Part shown: piece after piece, positions 48,745 through 60,700 of the stretch
Numbering within the stretch: position 1 is the first letter of the stretch
Layout: the number at the start of each line of letters is the position of its first letter
NCBI RefSeq assembly: GCF_001949145.1
Contig: NW_019091430.1
Span: forward strand, 576,744 to 640,743
Source of the DNA: Acanthaster planci
Lineage: Eukaryota; Echinodermata; Asteroidea; Valvatida; Acanthasteridae
Direction: 5' to 3'
DNA length: 64,000 nucleotides
Program-made: the position numbers and the translations under genes
The notes under the pieces: generated by a model
Told to the model about the DNA's origin: nothing
The model's input: the letters and a program-made list of their open reading frames with translations, nothing else
Databases searched by the model: none

Positions 48745-51721
48745 TATATTTTCCCCTTGGAATATGTAATACGTATCTCATGTTCAATCCCATCTCCCCA
48801 CGAATCTGATTGTCACAATTTGCCAACAGTCCTGTTTTTGTCCAGTAATCTGACACAAACTGACCTTCATGTAGGCCTTTACTCATTTCCAGAGTACCAA
48901 ATGCACCAGTGTTGGCACCAAAATATTTGTTCCATTAGTTTGTACATTGTGAGTTATTTGTATCTTTAAAACCCAGTTCGGTAAGCTTAGAAATATACAC
49001 ATGTAGTTTAGAAAAATGTTGTTTGATACAGTGCAAGGAAGACGGTCATATGCAACTTGCTTTATGCTTTTAAATAGGGTAAGAATTTGGGAATGGGCAC
49101 ATGTAAGTGCGAAGTTGTATCCAAGTCATTTTTGTCAAATCTGGAGTCATTTTGTCTGGGGCCAAGTTGTATTACAAGTTAAGTTTTCTTATTAAAAGGC
49201 AAATTCCATGTCTATCTGACATCATCATTGACATGATATTTCTATACTTTTTCATGCATATTTAGTTGACAATGCACTTAATGATGCTAGCAAAACAGTT
49301 CTGACCTCATATTTATGATAAAACATCAGTATATTAAAAACAGTTTGCTCTTGCACAAAGAAACTCTTAGATGTATCCGTTTTCTTACGTTTGTCTAATA
49401 ACAGTTATGTCAACAAGTGCAAATCAAATCCCAAGTCATTATTCTGCAAGTCAAGTCAAAAGCCAACTACTTCAAGTCAAGTCTCAAGTAAAAAAATGGC
49501 ACCTTGAGTAGGACTTGAATTAAAGTCAACTTTGCAAGTTAACCACTTTATACTTGATTCCAAACATTGCCTTTATGTGCTCTTCAACTAAATGGTGACC
49601 AAATGTTATGTAAAAAAAGCTCAGAAATTTTCAAATGTGGCTTCTGAGAAAATTCCTCAATGACTTAGTGTCTATTGCATGTGAATGATCAGCTGTAATA
49701 TAGTGCTTCAAATTCTGATGAATAGTATCAGGTTAATCCAAAACTTTCATGACTGGAAAATGCATTACAGCCCAACATGTGTAGGCCTATTGGTACTCAT
49801 GTTGGAAAACACATTTAACAAATTAGAATAACCACTTTAAGGAACGGTCTTAATGCTGTTAATTTTAATGTTCCTTGTGGATTGGCATTGAGTTGTTGCA
49901 TTCAACTTAGTGAAATTAGAAATTACTCTTTAATTTCGATAACAGTCCATAATTTGTCCATGTTTCCAGTTTGTTGGTTGCGTGTTTATTTACTCCAGTT
50001 TAGGAAAAATGAATATTCTTGCATGCAGAGCTAGAGCTGCTTTGACTTTAATTAATGGTTTATTTTAGTCAAATGAGTATAATTTCAAATAGAGCATTTG
50101 GTTACAGAAGTGTAGTATTGCCGGCGTAAAAATATTGTAATACATGTTTTTTTTTCTATTTGAAAAGTCCTTTGTCACTTGAAAAATAATTTAAATATCT
50201 AAGGTGGAAAAAATACGTCTCCGAACTTCGAATCAACAAAAGCCAATTTTTTATGTACAACGAACATTGAGGGCGCACTTAAAGCTAGTACACGTGAGCA
50301 TGTAACGTGAGGCTATTTACTCAACGTCGCTCCTATACCGATATCCGTGCATTCCTCGATGCTCTGTATGAGGTCGGCTTTATTTGTCAAACCTTACTCT
50401 GACATGCTTGAGGATGTTAGATCAACAGTATGTCCGAGAGTGTCTCAGAAGTATCAAATAAGATGGAAAGGAGAAAAATATTTCAGTTTAATTTGAACGC
50501 TTTGGGTCCCTAATCGGAGATTGATTTGGCGATTAAGCCTCCGACGCAGACGAGGTTAGGTTTGAAAACCTAAAAACTGTCGATGTCATGAGTTGTACGT
50601 TGGGAAGTGGTCGAACTCAACGCAACTTGCGAACCTTTGCCGGCCATTTCTTGTGAGGTGACAAGGTCCTGTGGGAACATCACTCAGCTTGTTGTATGCG
50701 TACGTTACTGTCGTCATTTGGAAAGCATATCGGGCCAACGCGTTCAAAGCTGTGCTTTGAGCAAAATCCGAACACAGTTGCGACAGCAGTACCAGTAGTA
50801 CAGGCAGGGTGTGGACAGGTACATGTACGTAGTAGAGGCATGGCAAAACCCTCAGAACTGTGGGGTCCAACATCCGCCCCGCTCCCAGTCCCACGAACGG
50901 GAGTGGGGCGAGTCGGACCCCAGTTTTCAGGTTCTGGGGGTAGGCCCTAGATGCAGCTATATTCTATTTAGGCCTAGATATTACTTTTGTAGTGTCTGAG
51001 CACCATCTTTTAAAGTGTGCAAATTTTGCATTTTGCGCCGCCACAGATATTGCCGTTTAATTAGCGCAGAGGTACAGGGATAATTGCACAATACTATCCC
51101 CAGACTGGGGCCAGTCTAGTAAATTGCTGTCGTAAATGAATGGCCCAACAAATATAAACCAAAATTTCACGGACTTCTGCAAACTGGAAATCGCCCAAAG
51201 TACATGTAATTTGATGGGGTGAGTGATCCATTCGTGCAAAAGGGATTTCATACTCAAACATGCAGAAGGCATTTTCGCAGAGTCTTTATTTTTTTGGATT
51301 GACCGTTGTGGGACCAAGGATACTGAGGCAGTCCAGTAGACTGGCCCCAAGTCTGAGGCTACATGGATACATGAACCACAGGGAACAGTCGTATGTCGGA
51401 CTGACACCAACTAGGCCTACATGTTTTACACATTTTGTTGGGTCTATTTCACGCATGACTTGTGAGCAGCATGTTTCTTACGGGGCTGGAGCATGGTACG
51501 TCAGGTGTCACCGACGTAGGCTGGACGGCCGTGAAAAATTTTGCCATTTCATCATTTTGATGAATACTGCCACACGAGAGCAATCCCCTGTTGACATTTA
51601 ATCTGGACTTTTCTTCCTTGTGAAATTCCATGTGAGAACTATTATTCCCCTGTTGACATTTAATCCAGAAAATTCTTAAAGCAGTAGCCTGCATGTATTT
51701 ATTAGAAATATATCTGCAATA
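48745..51721. other. No gene recognised
   Basis: Contains a loose AAGTC-type repeat at 49424-49530, a less AT-rich stretch near 50270-50830 that could be an unrecognised exon or promoter, and the short palindromic repeat at 50850-50945. No supported coding exon. Confidence 0.45.
50850..50945. repeat. Palindromic repeat related to 36405-36466
   Basis: The ends CCTCAGAACTGTGGGGTCC and GGACCCCAGTTTTCAGGTTC fold back, and the centre is also inverted (GCCCCGCTCCC / GGGAGTGGGGC). It is a GC-rich foldback of about 96 bases. Confidence 0.7.
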
Positions 51722-51836
51722 GAGGGGCTGCATGGAGCGCCCTCACAGAGGATAGGTCTCTATTCCTGAGTGACCTGCTTTGAGTAGACCCTGTATTAAT
51801 TATGTCCTCTGTGAAGGCTCTCCATGCTGCCCTTCA
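51722..51836. mobile_element. MITE, copy B (115 bp)
   Basis: Termini GAGGGGCTGCATGGAGCGCC and the inverse CTCTGTGAAGGCTCTCCATG match copy A at 31604-32001. The inside (AGGTCTCTATTCCTGAGT, GAGTAGAC) matches the right inner part of copy A in reverse, so it is an internally deleted relative. Confidence 0.8.
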
Positions 51837-53071
51837 ATAAAATTAAAAGTACGATCCCAGAAAATATGAATAACATTCAGGGAAAATAAAGATTTTGAAA
51901 TGACCCCCAAACATTGCCAAAAGTTACTAGTTTGTACTGAAATCCTAGCCTTTACTCAAGGCAATGTTCTGTATGGTTTGTTCAACAGTCTGCCGGTTGG
52001 TATGACAGAATATCCATTCGATCAAACTGAAGATCGAATATTCAAAAAGTGAATTATTCGAATTGACTTGGCCCAACCTTGCATACTTTAGGTTGTCTGA
52101 ATTATACATTAAGTGGGCCTACTATTGGAAAAAAATTTGCATATCAAGTGGACTCAATCCCAGCACACTAGAACGTGTCTACTACTACACCATACTGTCG
52201 TCATAGTATTGTATAATACTGTTGTCATAACAGTGCTATTGCATTACCACTACAACAAACAAAAATTGAAACCTTCCTTTTTTTAATGATCAACTGGTCA
52301 ACTGCTTTGATCATAACTGTTAAAAAAAAAAGCAGTAGAGCGCTTCAGTTATTTGGTTTAGGGATAGTTCATGCAAATTGCTAACTGGAGATTGGTTAAT
52401 CCATCATCAAGGCCAACGATCACACATTGTTTTTGTTTATCATTTATTAAACAGCTGAACTATTAAAACCAAAACAATCTATGGTAATGGCCTCTATTTC
52501 CCTTTAAACTGCAAATCACAAAATAAGGAGGGCCTGAGGTGTCAATCCGAGCAAAATCTTTCTGAAAGGCAAAATGACTAGTAGAAGGGGACAAGCAAGC
52601 CGGGAATCAACTAAGCATCGACGAATGCAGGACGGCAAAAGGAAGGGGTAAAAGCTTGTGACTTGATAAAGGGTAAAGGGTGAAGAGGACTGCATGGTTG
52701 AGCAGCAGAGGGATGTGAGGTGGGATGAAATCCAAGAAAGAATACAATGGAACGAACTGGACCCCAAGTATGTGTGTGTGGGGGGTATAATGTGCAGACA
52801 AAAGTGTGGGAGAGGAAGGAATATAGTTTGCCTCTTGGATGTTCAGGTCATGGGGTTGTATGGTGCAGAGGCATTGGATCTGAAGCTTCTCCCAGTTGAA
52901 GCAAACAGCATCTTGTAAGATCCTGTAGGATCATGTCAGACAATGGTCAGGAAGGTTGAAGTGATGGCTTATAGGGGTATCTATTCATTTTGTGTTGACT
53001 GTAGATTAAAATGATTATGCACAGTGATTGTTTGGGCGACTTGGACACTGAAACAAAGTTTCATCTGGTTC

Positions 53072-53130
53072 CATTGCTCAGTGATCGAGAGCATTCAGTC
53101 GTGGAATCAAATCCTGCCAGGACCACACTG
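53072..53130 (+). repeat. tRNA-derived SINE head
   Basis: An A-box-like TTGCTCAGTGATCGAGAGC is followed by CATTCAGTCGTGGAATCAAA and TCCTGCC, a B-box-like GAATCAAATCC. The spacing is shorter than in a tRNA, so it is a SINE relic and not a tRNA gene. Confidence 0.55.
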
Positions 53131-53461
53131 GCAATTGATGTTTCCCCAACCCTTAACCACTACCTGCCGGGGACTCCGGGGATCGGAGACGTATGGTTTA
53201 TATGGGTGGCTGGGGTCTCCGAACTCGGACAAAGGAAACAGGGCCCTGTAGCAAAAGAGCGTACTCCGAACAAAAGACCAGACTGCTGGGCATTACCGAC
53301 ATTTTTCACTCTCAAAAGTGGTGATAATCCAGCCTTCTTTTGAAACCGTATACCAGGGTTTGGGGTATTGAGAGTGAACAGATTACCACCAGGGACAAAA
53401 GCGCTCCACCACCACAGCGATGAGCCGCACAGCACCACTTGTCATGAGTCATTGGGGCTGT

Positions 53462-53598
53462 GGCTCGTAACAATGTGAGAAACCCAGCCCTGTGACTTGT
53501 GACAAATTGAGAAACCCAGCCCTGTGGATCGTGACAAGGTGAGAAACCCAGCCCAATGACTCATGACAAGGTGAGAAACCCAGCCCAGTGACTTGTTA
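53462..53598 (+). repeat. 32-bp minisatellite interrupted by a transposon
   Basis: Four units of GTGAGAAACCCAGCCC, then TGTGACTTGTGACAAG with variants. Two further units resume at 54019-54070, after the inserted element. Confidence 0.9.
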
Positions 53599-54018
53599 GG
53601 GCCGGCGACCATTTAGACCCGGTTTGAAAAGGGCCCCCCCCCAGTAAGCTCGCCCGGTTGCAAAAACCCCTTTCATACCGGCCTGGCTACTGGCCTGGGA
53701 TGCTGGACTGGTTGTTGATCTCGAACTTCTTCATCCTGGGGTCTATTGTTTGCAAGTACTGGTACATGCAATCTATCCCAGAAGGAACCTGCTTGTGGTT
53801 TTTAATCTTTCAGCTCTTTACAATGTTTACACTAATCCGCTTAGACCCCTATTCAGCTGTGCAAGCATGTTGGGGGAAGCCTTTCATCAGGGACTTTGAA
53901 ATGCCAATGTGCAGACAGGCCTTATACTGGCCTGGAGTAGGCTGAATACCGGGCAGGCATTATACCGGGTGGCTAGGGGGGGGCCCTTTTCAAACCAGGT
54001 CTAAATGGTCGCCGTCCC
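53599..54018. mobile_element. PIF/Harbinger-like MITE, 420 bp, TTA target duplication
   Basis: Terminal repeats of about 45 bases start GGGCCGGCGACCATTTAGAC on the left and GGGACGGCGACCATTTAGAC (reverse complement) on the right, then GGTTTGAAAAGGGCCCCCC. TTA flanks both sides. The host minisatellite supplies the empty site TTGTTACAAG. There is no coding capacity. Confidence 0.85.
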
Positions 54019-54468
54019 TTACAAGATGAGAAACCTTGCTTAGTGACTTGTTACAAGGTGAAAATCCAGCCGGACTAGGTCGAGAACTAGACATGCTTGA
54101 TGCAACTGTATCAGCAGCGAATCTTACGTGTACAAGTATGTATTTAACCCTTAGAGAGCTAGAGTGAGGGGGGTTGGATATCACACCACAATGTATTCTT
54201 TTGAGGAGCTGAGCTTTTAAGAGTTTGAAGGATAATTCTGCGAGGTCACTCTGACACCAATTTTGTTAAAATTGGATGTACATGTGTTCTTGAGCAATGC
54301 CCGTTTTTCCGAGACAGGTCAGCCAAAAATGTATTTTTTCCACGGCCATGCTCAGTGCATGCAGAGGGGTAACATACCTATGATCCTTGAGCTTCAAAGG
54401 ACCATAACAATAAAGCTTTGTTGAATGATCTCCCTCTCTTGATGTGGAGCCATGTTGTCTCCACACAG

Positions 54469-54735
54469 GTATACCCAGCAGCATGTTAGATGACAAGTAC
54501 TTCCGCCAGCTAGCAAGTAGCTTGGGCCATGAGTGGCTGAAGCTTGCCTCATATCTGGATTTTAGCCGAGATGTCATCGACAGGTTGCAGGAGGACTACC
54601 GCAGAGCTGAGGAGTGCATCTTTCAGATGCTGGTTTCCTGGAGACAGAACTCAGACTGGAGGCTGAATAACAGCCTGAAGCTACAAGGGGCATTGGTCAA
54701 ATGTGGGCGGCGCGATCTCGCAGATCAACTCCAAG
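54469..54735 (+). CDS. Death/NHL gene, first recognised exon: Death domain
   Basis: It reads GIPSSMLDDKYFRQLASSLG, EWLKLASYLDF and CIFQMLVSWRQ, then LQGALVKCGRRDLADQLQ. This is the six-helix Death-domain pattern with the conserved central Trp (EW...LA) and final LxxxGRxDLAxxL. The acceptor GTCTCCACACAG precedes a GT that needs one base from an upstream exon; alternatively ATG 54483 is the start. The donor is AAG|GTGAAC, phase 1. Confidence 0.85.
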
Positions 54736-57700
54736 GTGAACAAAAATAAAAGTACTGCATTTGACTTCCATGTACATACTATACCTGAGTTCTTACAGCC
54801 CACATCTCCAAACAAGCAAACATACATATACAGGTATAACCTACAAGTGCAAGTGCATTGAAGGAACAGGAAAGTCCAATTTGCTGCAAGTCATTTTAAT
54901 ACATGAAAAATTCATTTACATGTATATTTATTTGATAAAAATCCTATTTCTTGTATTGTCCAAGGTTGATTGCTGTTTATTCTTAAAATCACTTTAATTA
55001 ACACAACCTTGATTTTTACACAGCATATTTGCATGTGAGTATAAGGTGCATGGGTGTGCGCTACAGTTCTGACCACTGCCCTTTTCAGCAGTAATACCAG
55101 ACATGTACGTTTAGACTTACAGAGAAACAAAAAACATTAAAACACAATATGATAGCTTTTGTCATGTTTGTGTAGAGTTTGGTATTGCTTTGACTCTTTG
55201 GCTGTTTGTCGGCTTAATAATTATGTGTCAGAAATGTAAGTTTGCAGTTGGCATTATAAATTAAAATGCTCATTTGTTTAATATATGTACAGTATGCTTT
55301 GATTAAAGCAGTGATACAAAAAAAAAAGCAAAAACGTATTTGATGTTATTTCACGATTTTTTCATACGGCTATACTTAACAATAATCTCAGCGTTTTCTG
55401 GTCTTTTGGGGGTGGAATATAAAGCACATTTGCAAATGTGGCCCCATGAATTGCAATGTGAAAAATCCAACAATTTTTGCAGAAAAATTGCCATAACTTT
55501 TAAAATCAAAGACTATGGTATTTTTCTGGGGAAACCAGTACATTAACATTGCAGCAGTAATGTTTGATAGCAGTACAAATGTATTGGCAGTTTTTGATGT
55601 GAAGCAGGTATAGGGCCTACTGTGCCTTGCAGCTCCTTGAAATCCACTCTCTTGTGCCAGAGCAAAGAAATCTTCCCTAGAGCTACATGTACTCTTCACA
55701 TTCTGGAAAAAGGGACATTTCCCCCTGAATTTAAAGTATAATGTAAAAACTATGAACCTGAATTCTTATTTTTTTTAACCCTTTTTATTTTGACAGTAAA
55801 TTTTGGCATCTGCTCCATGTAACAGGATCTGACATTTATTAGAAAAGGGTTTTATAAACTTGTTAGAATAACAGTATTAACAAACACTGTTGTTGAGATT
55901 ATTGCAGATTGAGCGAAATAATCTTTCAACTGTACTTCAGAGCTACAGTTACAAGTACATGTATGTATACATGTACATGTATGCATGTGTACAATGTTAA
56001 TGTAGTATGCATTTAGTTGAATGCTTTACAGTGAACTTCATTAGATTTTTAGTGAGCTCTTGGTTTTGATCTCAGTTTAAAACTTTAAATATTGGCTGTT
56101 TTTCAAAGCCAGATGCACATTATAACATTTGTAAATTTTATTTCACAGACATTTGTCTGAGCGATGGTTTTCAGCAAGTAGTAACCCTGTCTGACTTTTC
56201 TGAAGAAAGTGATGGCCGGCCTTTTGAAGAAAATCGCATCCAGCACATTGAGTCAAACCAACACTGTAAATGTATCAAGCGCATGAACAGTATTGAGCAT
56301 TTGCAGATGTTACGAGCAGAGTTCCATCAACGTTTTGCACACTTGCATGGCATGGACCGACTTGGCAGTTTGTGCCATCTGGTGGATTTTGTTGCAGGGT
56401 ATTTTGACTTCTATGGTGGGACGCTTGGCCTCCCTGAATATGACGTTCACCTGTATATCCCTCAAGGTGCAATACCATCAGGAAAAATAGAGGAGGTGTA
56501 TCTGTACGTCAACCCCATGGTCCAGTCTGTGTCAGGGTTGCATTCTAGAGCCCTGCTCTCCCCTCTTGTCGAATGTGGCCCATCAGGACTAAAGTTTCTG
56601 AAGAGTGTAGTGCTCCATCTCCCACACTTCGCAACAAATGGTGGAACAGGCTGGGATATCACAGCAGGTGTTTCATACTCGGAGTCAGAAGACACCCACT
56701 CAGATGATTGGAATAATCTGAGTCCAGATGAGAACAGCAATTTGATCATCAATCAGCAGCAGATTATATTGGCACTAGATCACTTCTCAACATATGCTGC
56801 AATTGGAACACCATTTAATGAGGATTGTGGCAAGACGATGAAGATCTACATTTCTCCTATCAATTCTCCAACTGATAGCCTTAACGTTCATGTTCTGATC
56901 TGGAACAACATCAACATAACAAGACAGGTACATTGTAGAACAATATACATGTATTTATTCTAATCATTTGCTGTACTGAAATGTCCAAGAGTAAGGCTGC
57001 TTGCACTTCCTGTAAACTGGAAAATGAAGTTCGTGAATTGAATAAATGAGGAGTACATGTAATTGGCTGGTGAACAAGAGGCAAACAGTTTGGCCAAAGT
57101 TGTCTGAATTCAACCGTCTTTGACTGAGCTCAGATCTAAGCAGAAATGTGTGCACTGTTTGAACCTTAAGAACCCAAGGGATCTGATGTGCAGTGACACC
57201 TTTTATTGTTCTGAAGGGCCAAGTAGAGCATGTGCAGTACAGTTATAAAGCTTGCTGAGAGGGCTATCTGCTCATTATAGTAAGGGTTATGAAGAGTCAA
57301 AAACTTGGGATGTAATTTTTTTTTTGAAGTGTGTAATCAGAAGTCATGAAAGACTCGCCTTTGGTGTTTTGGATGAAGCATGCTACTTGAATGTTACCTG
57401 GCATGGAGGGGATTTAATGCTGCAGCTAAATAACACCTGCCCTGGATACAAGGTTGAAACAACCAAAAAGGTAAGACATGACCTGTTAAACACAAGTTGC
57501 TCACTGAGTCTTGCAATGACGTCCATTACAAGATGCATTGGAAGACTTGGGATTCTGTCAAGTTGAGGCTGGATAGCTCAGTTAATGGGCCGCCAAACTG
57601 TGTTCAAGAGGTTTTATACAGTGAAATGTCCTGTTTTTGTTAGTCATTATTATAGGGTAAAAATCTGCACATTTACTTGCAGCAAGAACTGACAGAATTT

Positions 57701-60700
57701 GAAATTTGTTAGTTGATGCTTCATTGCTGTATAGAATGCTACGCAAGCAGTCAGTAATAAACTTCAGTATACTGGTACTTTTTGGCTTTCTTAAGTGATA
57801 AAATGTACACCTACCTCCTCAGTGGTGCCAAAGAAGGAGTTGCGCCATATCTGAATTACTGGCTGTGGCTTGGACCAAATTTCTATGGGAAATGGCTTCA
57901 GTTGCTGAGTTTCATCAATTCCTCCTTACGCACGTGTTATTTCCAGGCCTTGCCATTTGGATACAGACTTGTTGAACACCTTTGCCTCTAATCACCCATA
58001 TCTACATATATATGCTTCATGTTTGTACACATTCAGATGAAAATTAATCCTGCATATATAAACCTGATGGCAGCATTTACTGGAGTACATTTCCATCATG
58101 AGTATGAGTAGAAGTACATACTAGTACATGTAGTCCTGCAGGAGTGCATGTAGGAGCACACAAGTATGTGGGTTTTTCCATATGAGTATATTTTCATGAG
58201 CACAATACAAAGAAATGTTCTTGAGTACATGTGGTACATGTACAAATAAAAGTAGAGTAGCTGGAGCATTCACTGGTGAATGCTCCAGCAGATAAGTGAA
58301 ATGATCAAATAATTAATATATGCACAGAGTGATTGTTACCACCAATTATTGCAGTCAAGTACACATTTCCATGTATAAGAGTGTGGGCACTTCTTCCTAG
58401 TACATTAAGTATGAATACGAATGTACATGTACAAAGATATAGAAATGTTTTCTTGCAAGAGCGAGTTCGAGTACATGTCCGTGAGTATCAGTGTAGGCTC
58501 TTTCACCTGAGCACTGAAAACAGGGGTCCCTTGTAATAAAATTGCTTCAGTGTTTTGATCGCAGAGTTACAGTGTTGTATCTCTGTCACCAAATCGCAAA
58601 GGTCCTTTATCACTGCACAGATGGGTTAATCTATGAGGTTGGGGCACAATTTGTGACGGTGTCCTTGTATCCGCAACTTTTACCACCTGCCATGACCTGT
58701 AGAGTAATAATAATACTAATTGACATTTATAGAGCACCAGTGTCTACTGTGAATGGCGCTCATGGCGTTAGGGGTAGGTCATTTACTCTCTAAAAAAAAC
58801 ACACACCTCAATATTCAGCCTTGCAATATGCATAGTTTGGAATCCACTTGTAGGTACATGTAAATAGCTGTTCATTTTTATGGAACCATTGTAACAACTG
58901 ACACCATCACCAATTGTGTCCAAGCCTCCTGGAATGACCCAGATCCAGACCACCTCCAAAATTTCACAAGGATGCGAAAGCCACTTGTGATTATCACCAG
59001 GATTGGTTGTATGAATGCAAAGTGTGCAATTTTCGCAAGGACAGTGTACGTTGAAGTCCATTACTCATGCACGCCTTTAGCTTGTCGTTGTTCAAAATGA
59101 CCGTTCATGAAAATATGTACTACCCATTAGTGATGTTGCTATCTACAGTAGTCCCACACATACGTTAATGCACTGTTTCTATGTTCGAGGGGTGGGAACC
59201 ATGCAGATCTCTGAAAGTCAGGCTTTATTTTCCAGAGCCCATGCACGAATTCCCAAATAAACTGGATTTTACATTACCCTTGAGAAAATTTCCTTTAGGG
59301 ACTTGAGTAAGAAAAAAAGGAAACAAATGTTTTCTTCACAGCGCTTTCAGTGATTGAGCTTGAAATTTTCTGTTCATCAATCAGATGCCTATACATGTAT
59401 ATTGTATAGCACCTCACTGGATGCTGGCAACTACTGTAGACTATAACTAACTGGCAGTAAAACTCATGCTGCTAATATTTCTGTTTGTGAGTCCTACGAA
59501 CGAAAAACTCCCAGGATGGTCGCAAAATTGAGTTTAAAATTCTAAGACAGACACTTGCGTACATGTACCAGTAGTTATATGTAGGGGAGCCTCCAACAGG
59601 TGAATAATGTTTCAGCTTCGCTAAAGTAGCACAAAAATGCTCGTGGAAACTTACAAAAGCATGCACTTACATGTATGGAAGGAAAATCGCTGGTACCCTA
59701 TAATTCCACCACTTAATCACAGTACCAGCGAACCAAATGTAAATGCTACATAATGAGAGACATTCCCTAAATTGCTGCATTGTACCTTGTGAAAGCTTAT
59801 GATGAATTTGCAGGTGACCCTTGTGACAGACACTCGGTTCCAAATATTGGCAACCTGAGCATCTGAATTCATTGGTCCTGAGGATAGTTGACCTGTTGAT
59901 TTGCAGGTGACCACTGGGCAAATTGTACACTTGGAGAGAGTTTGTTGCATTCAGTATAGGTTTCCAGCCAAAATACCCTGTGGGTTTTGGTTAAGAAAGT
60001 TGGCTTTGTAATTCATTACGGAGTTTCTCTTTATTGTGAACAGCGTATTGCAAAAGAAGTCCTGTGGGAAAACCAGGTGCATAGTGTGACCTTTGACCTT
60101 TCAGTGGATACGGCCAATCATAGCGGAGCTGCGAAAAAGGAATGGGATGGACAACAGCTATGCAATGTGGACATTTATCAGAGGAGCTGGGGTCCCTCAA
60201 GAAGCCCTGTACATCTGTCTGTTCACCATCCACACGCCAACAAAGTGAGTTTAAGAGATTCGAAGCAGGGGCCAATTTCATAGAGCTGCTAAAGCACAAA
60301 ATTTGCTTAAGCATGAAAAAAAACCTTGCTTGACAAATCAGGTTACCAGCCAAAACTCCATGTGATATATATTGTTTTAGAATGGTATTTACCTGTATTT
60401 TGGTTAGCATGACAATCACATAGATTTTGCTCTGGCAATCTTTGTTTATTAAACAAGGTTTTTTGCGCTTAAGCAAATTGTGTGCGTAAGCAGGTCATCA
60501 TACGTGTAGGTTACAGTAACGCTTTTAACATTACACTTCATGGCTTACATGTTAGTTTCTTCACTTTTTAACAGCATCTCAGTGAAGCACAAATACAGTA
60601 TTCTGGACTTCATAGGATCAAATCCCATTTAAAGGAGGCATGGCCAACTAAGAGAGTTGTCATAGCAACCTTCGAAATTTTACTCTGTCATTAGACAACT

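Noticed and set aside
53011-53343. 110-codon plus-strand frame
   Set aside because: It overlaps a SINE relic and has no domain features or splice partners.
54444-54482. Upstream start for the Death-domain frame
   Set aside because: The frame extends back only to a GTG, not an ATG, and runs across the splice acceptor.
57567-57640. Functional tRNA gene
   Set aside because: A good A box is present but the B box and acceptor stem are missing.
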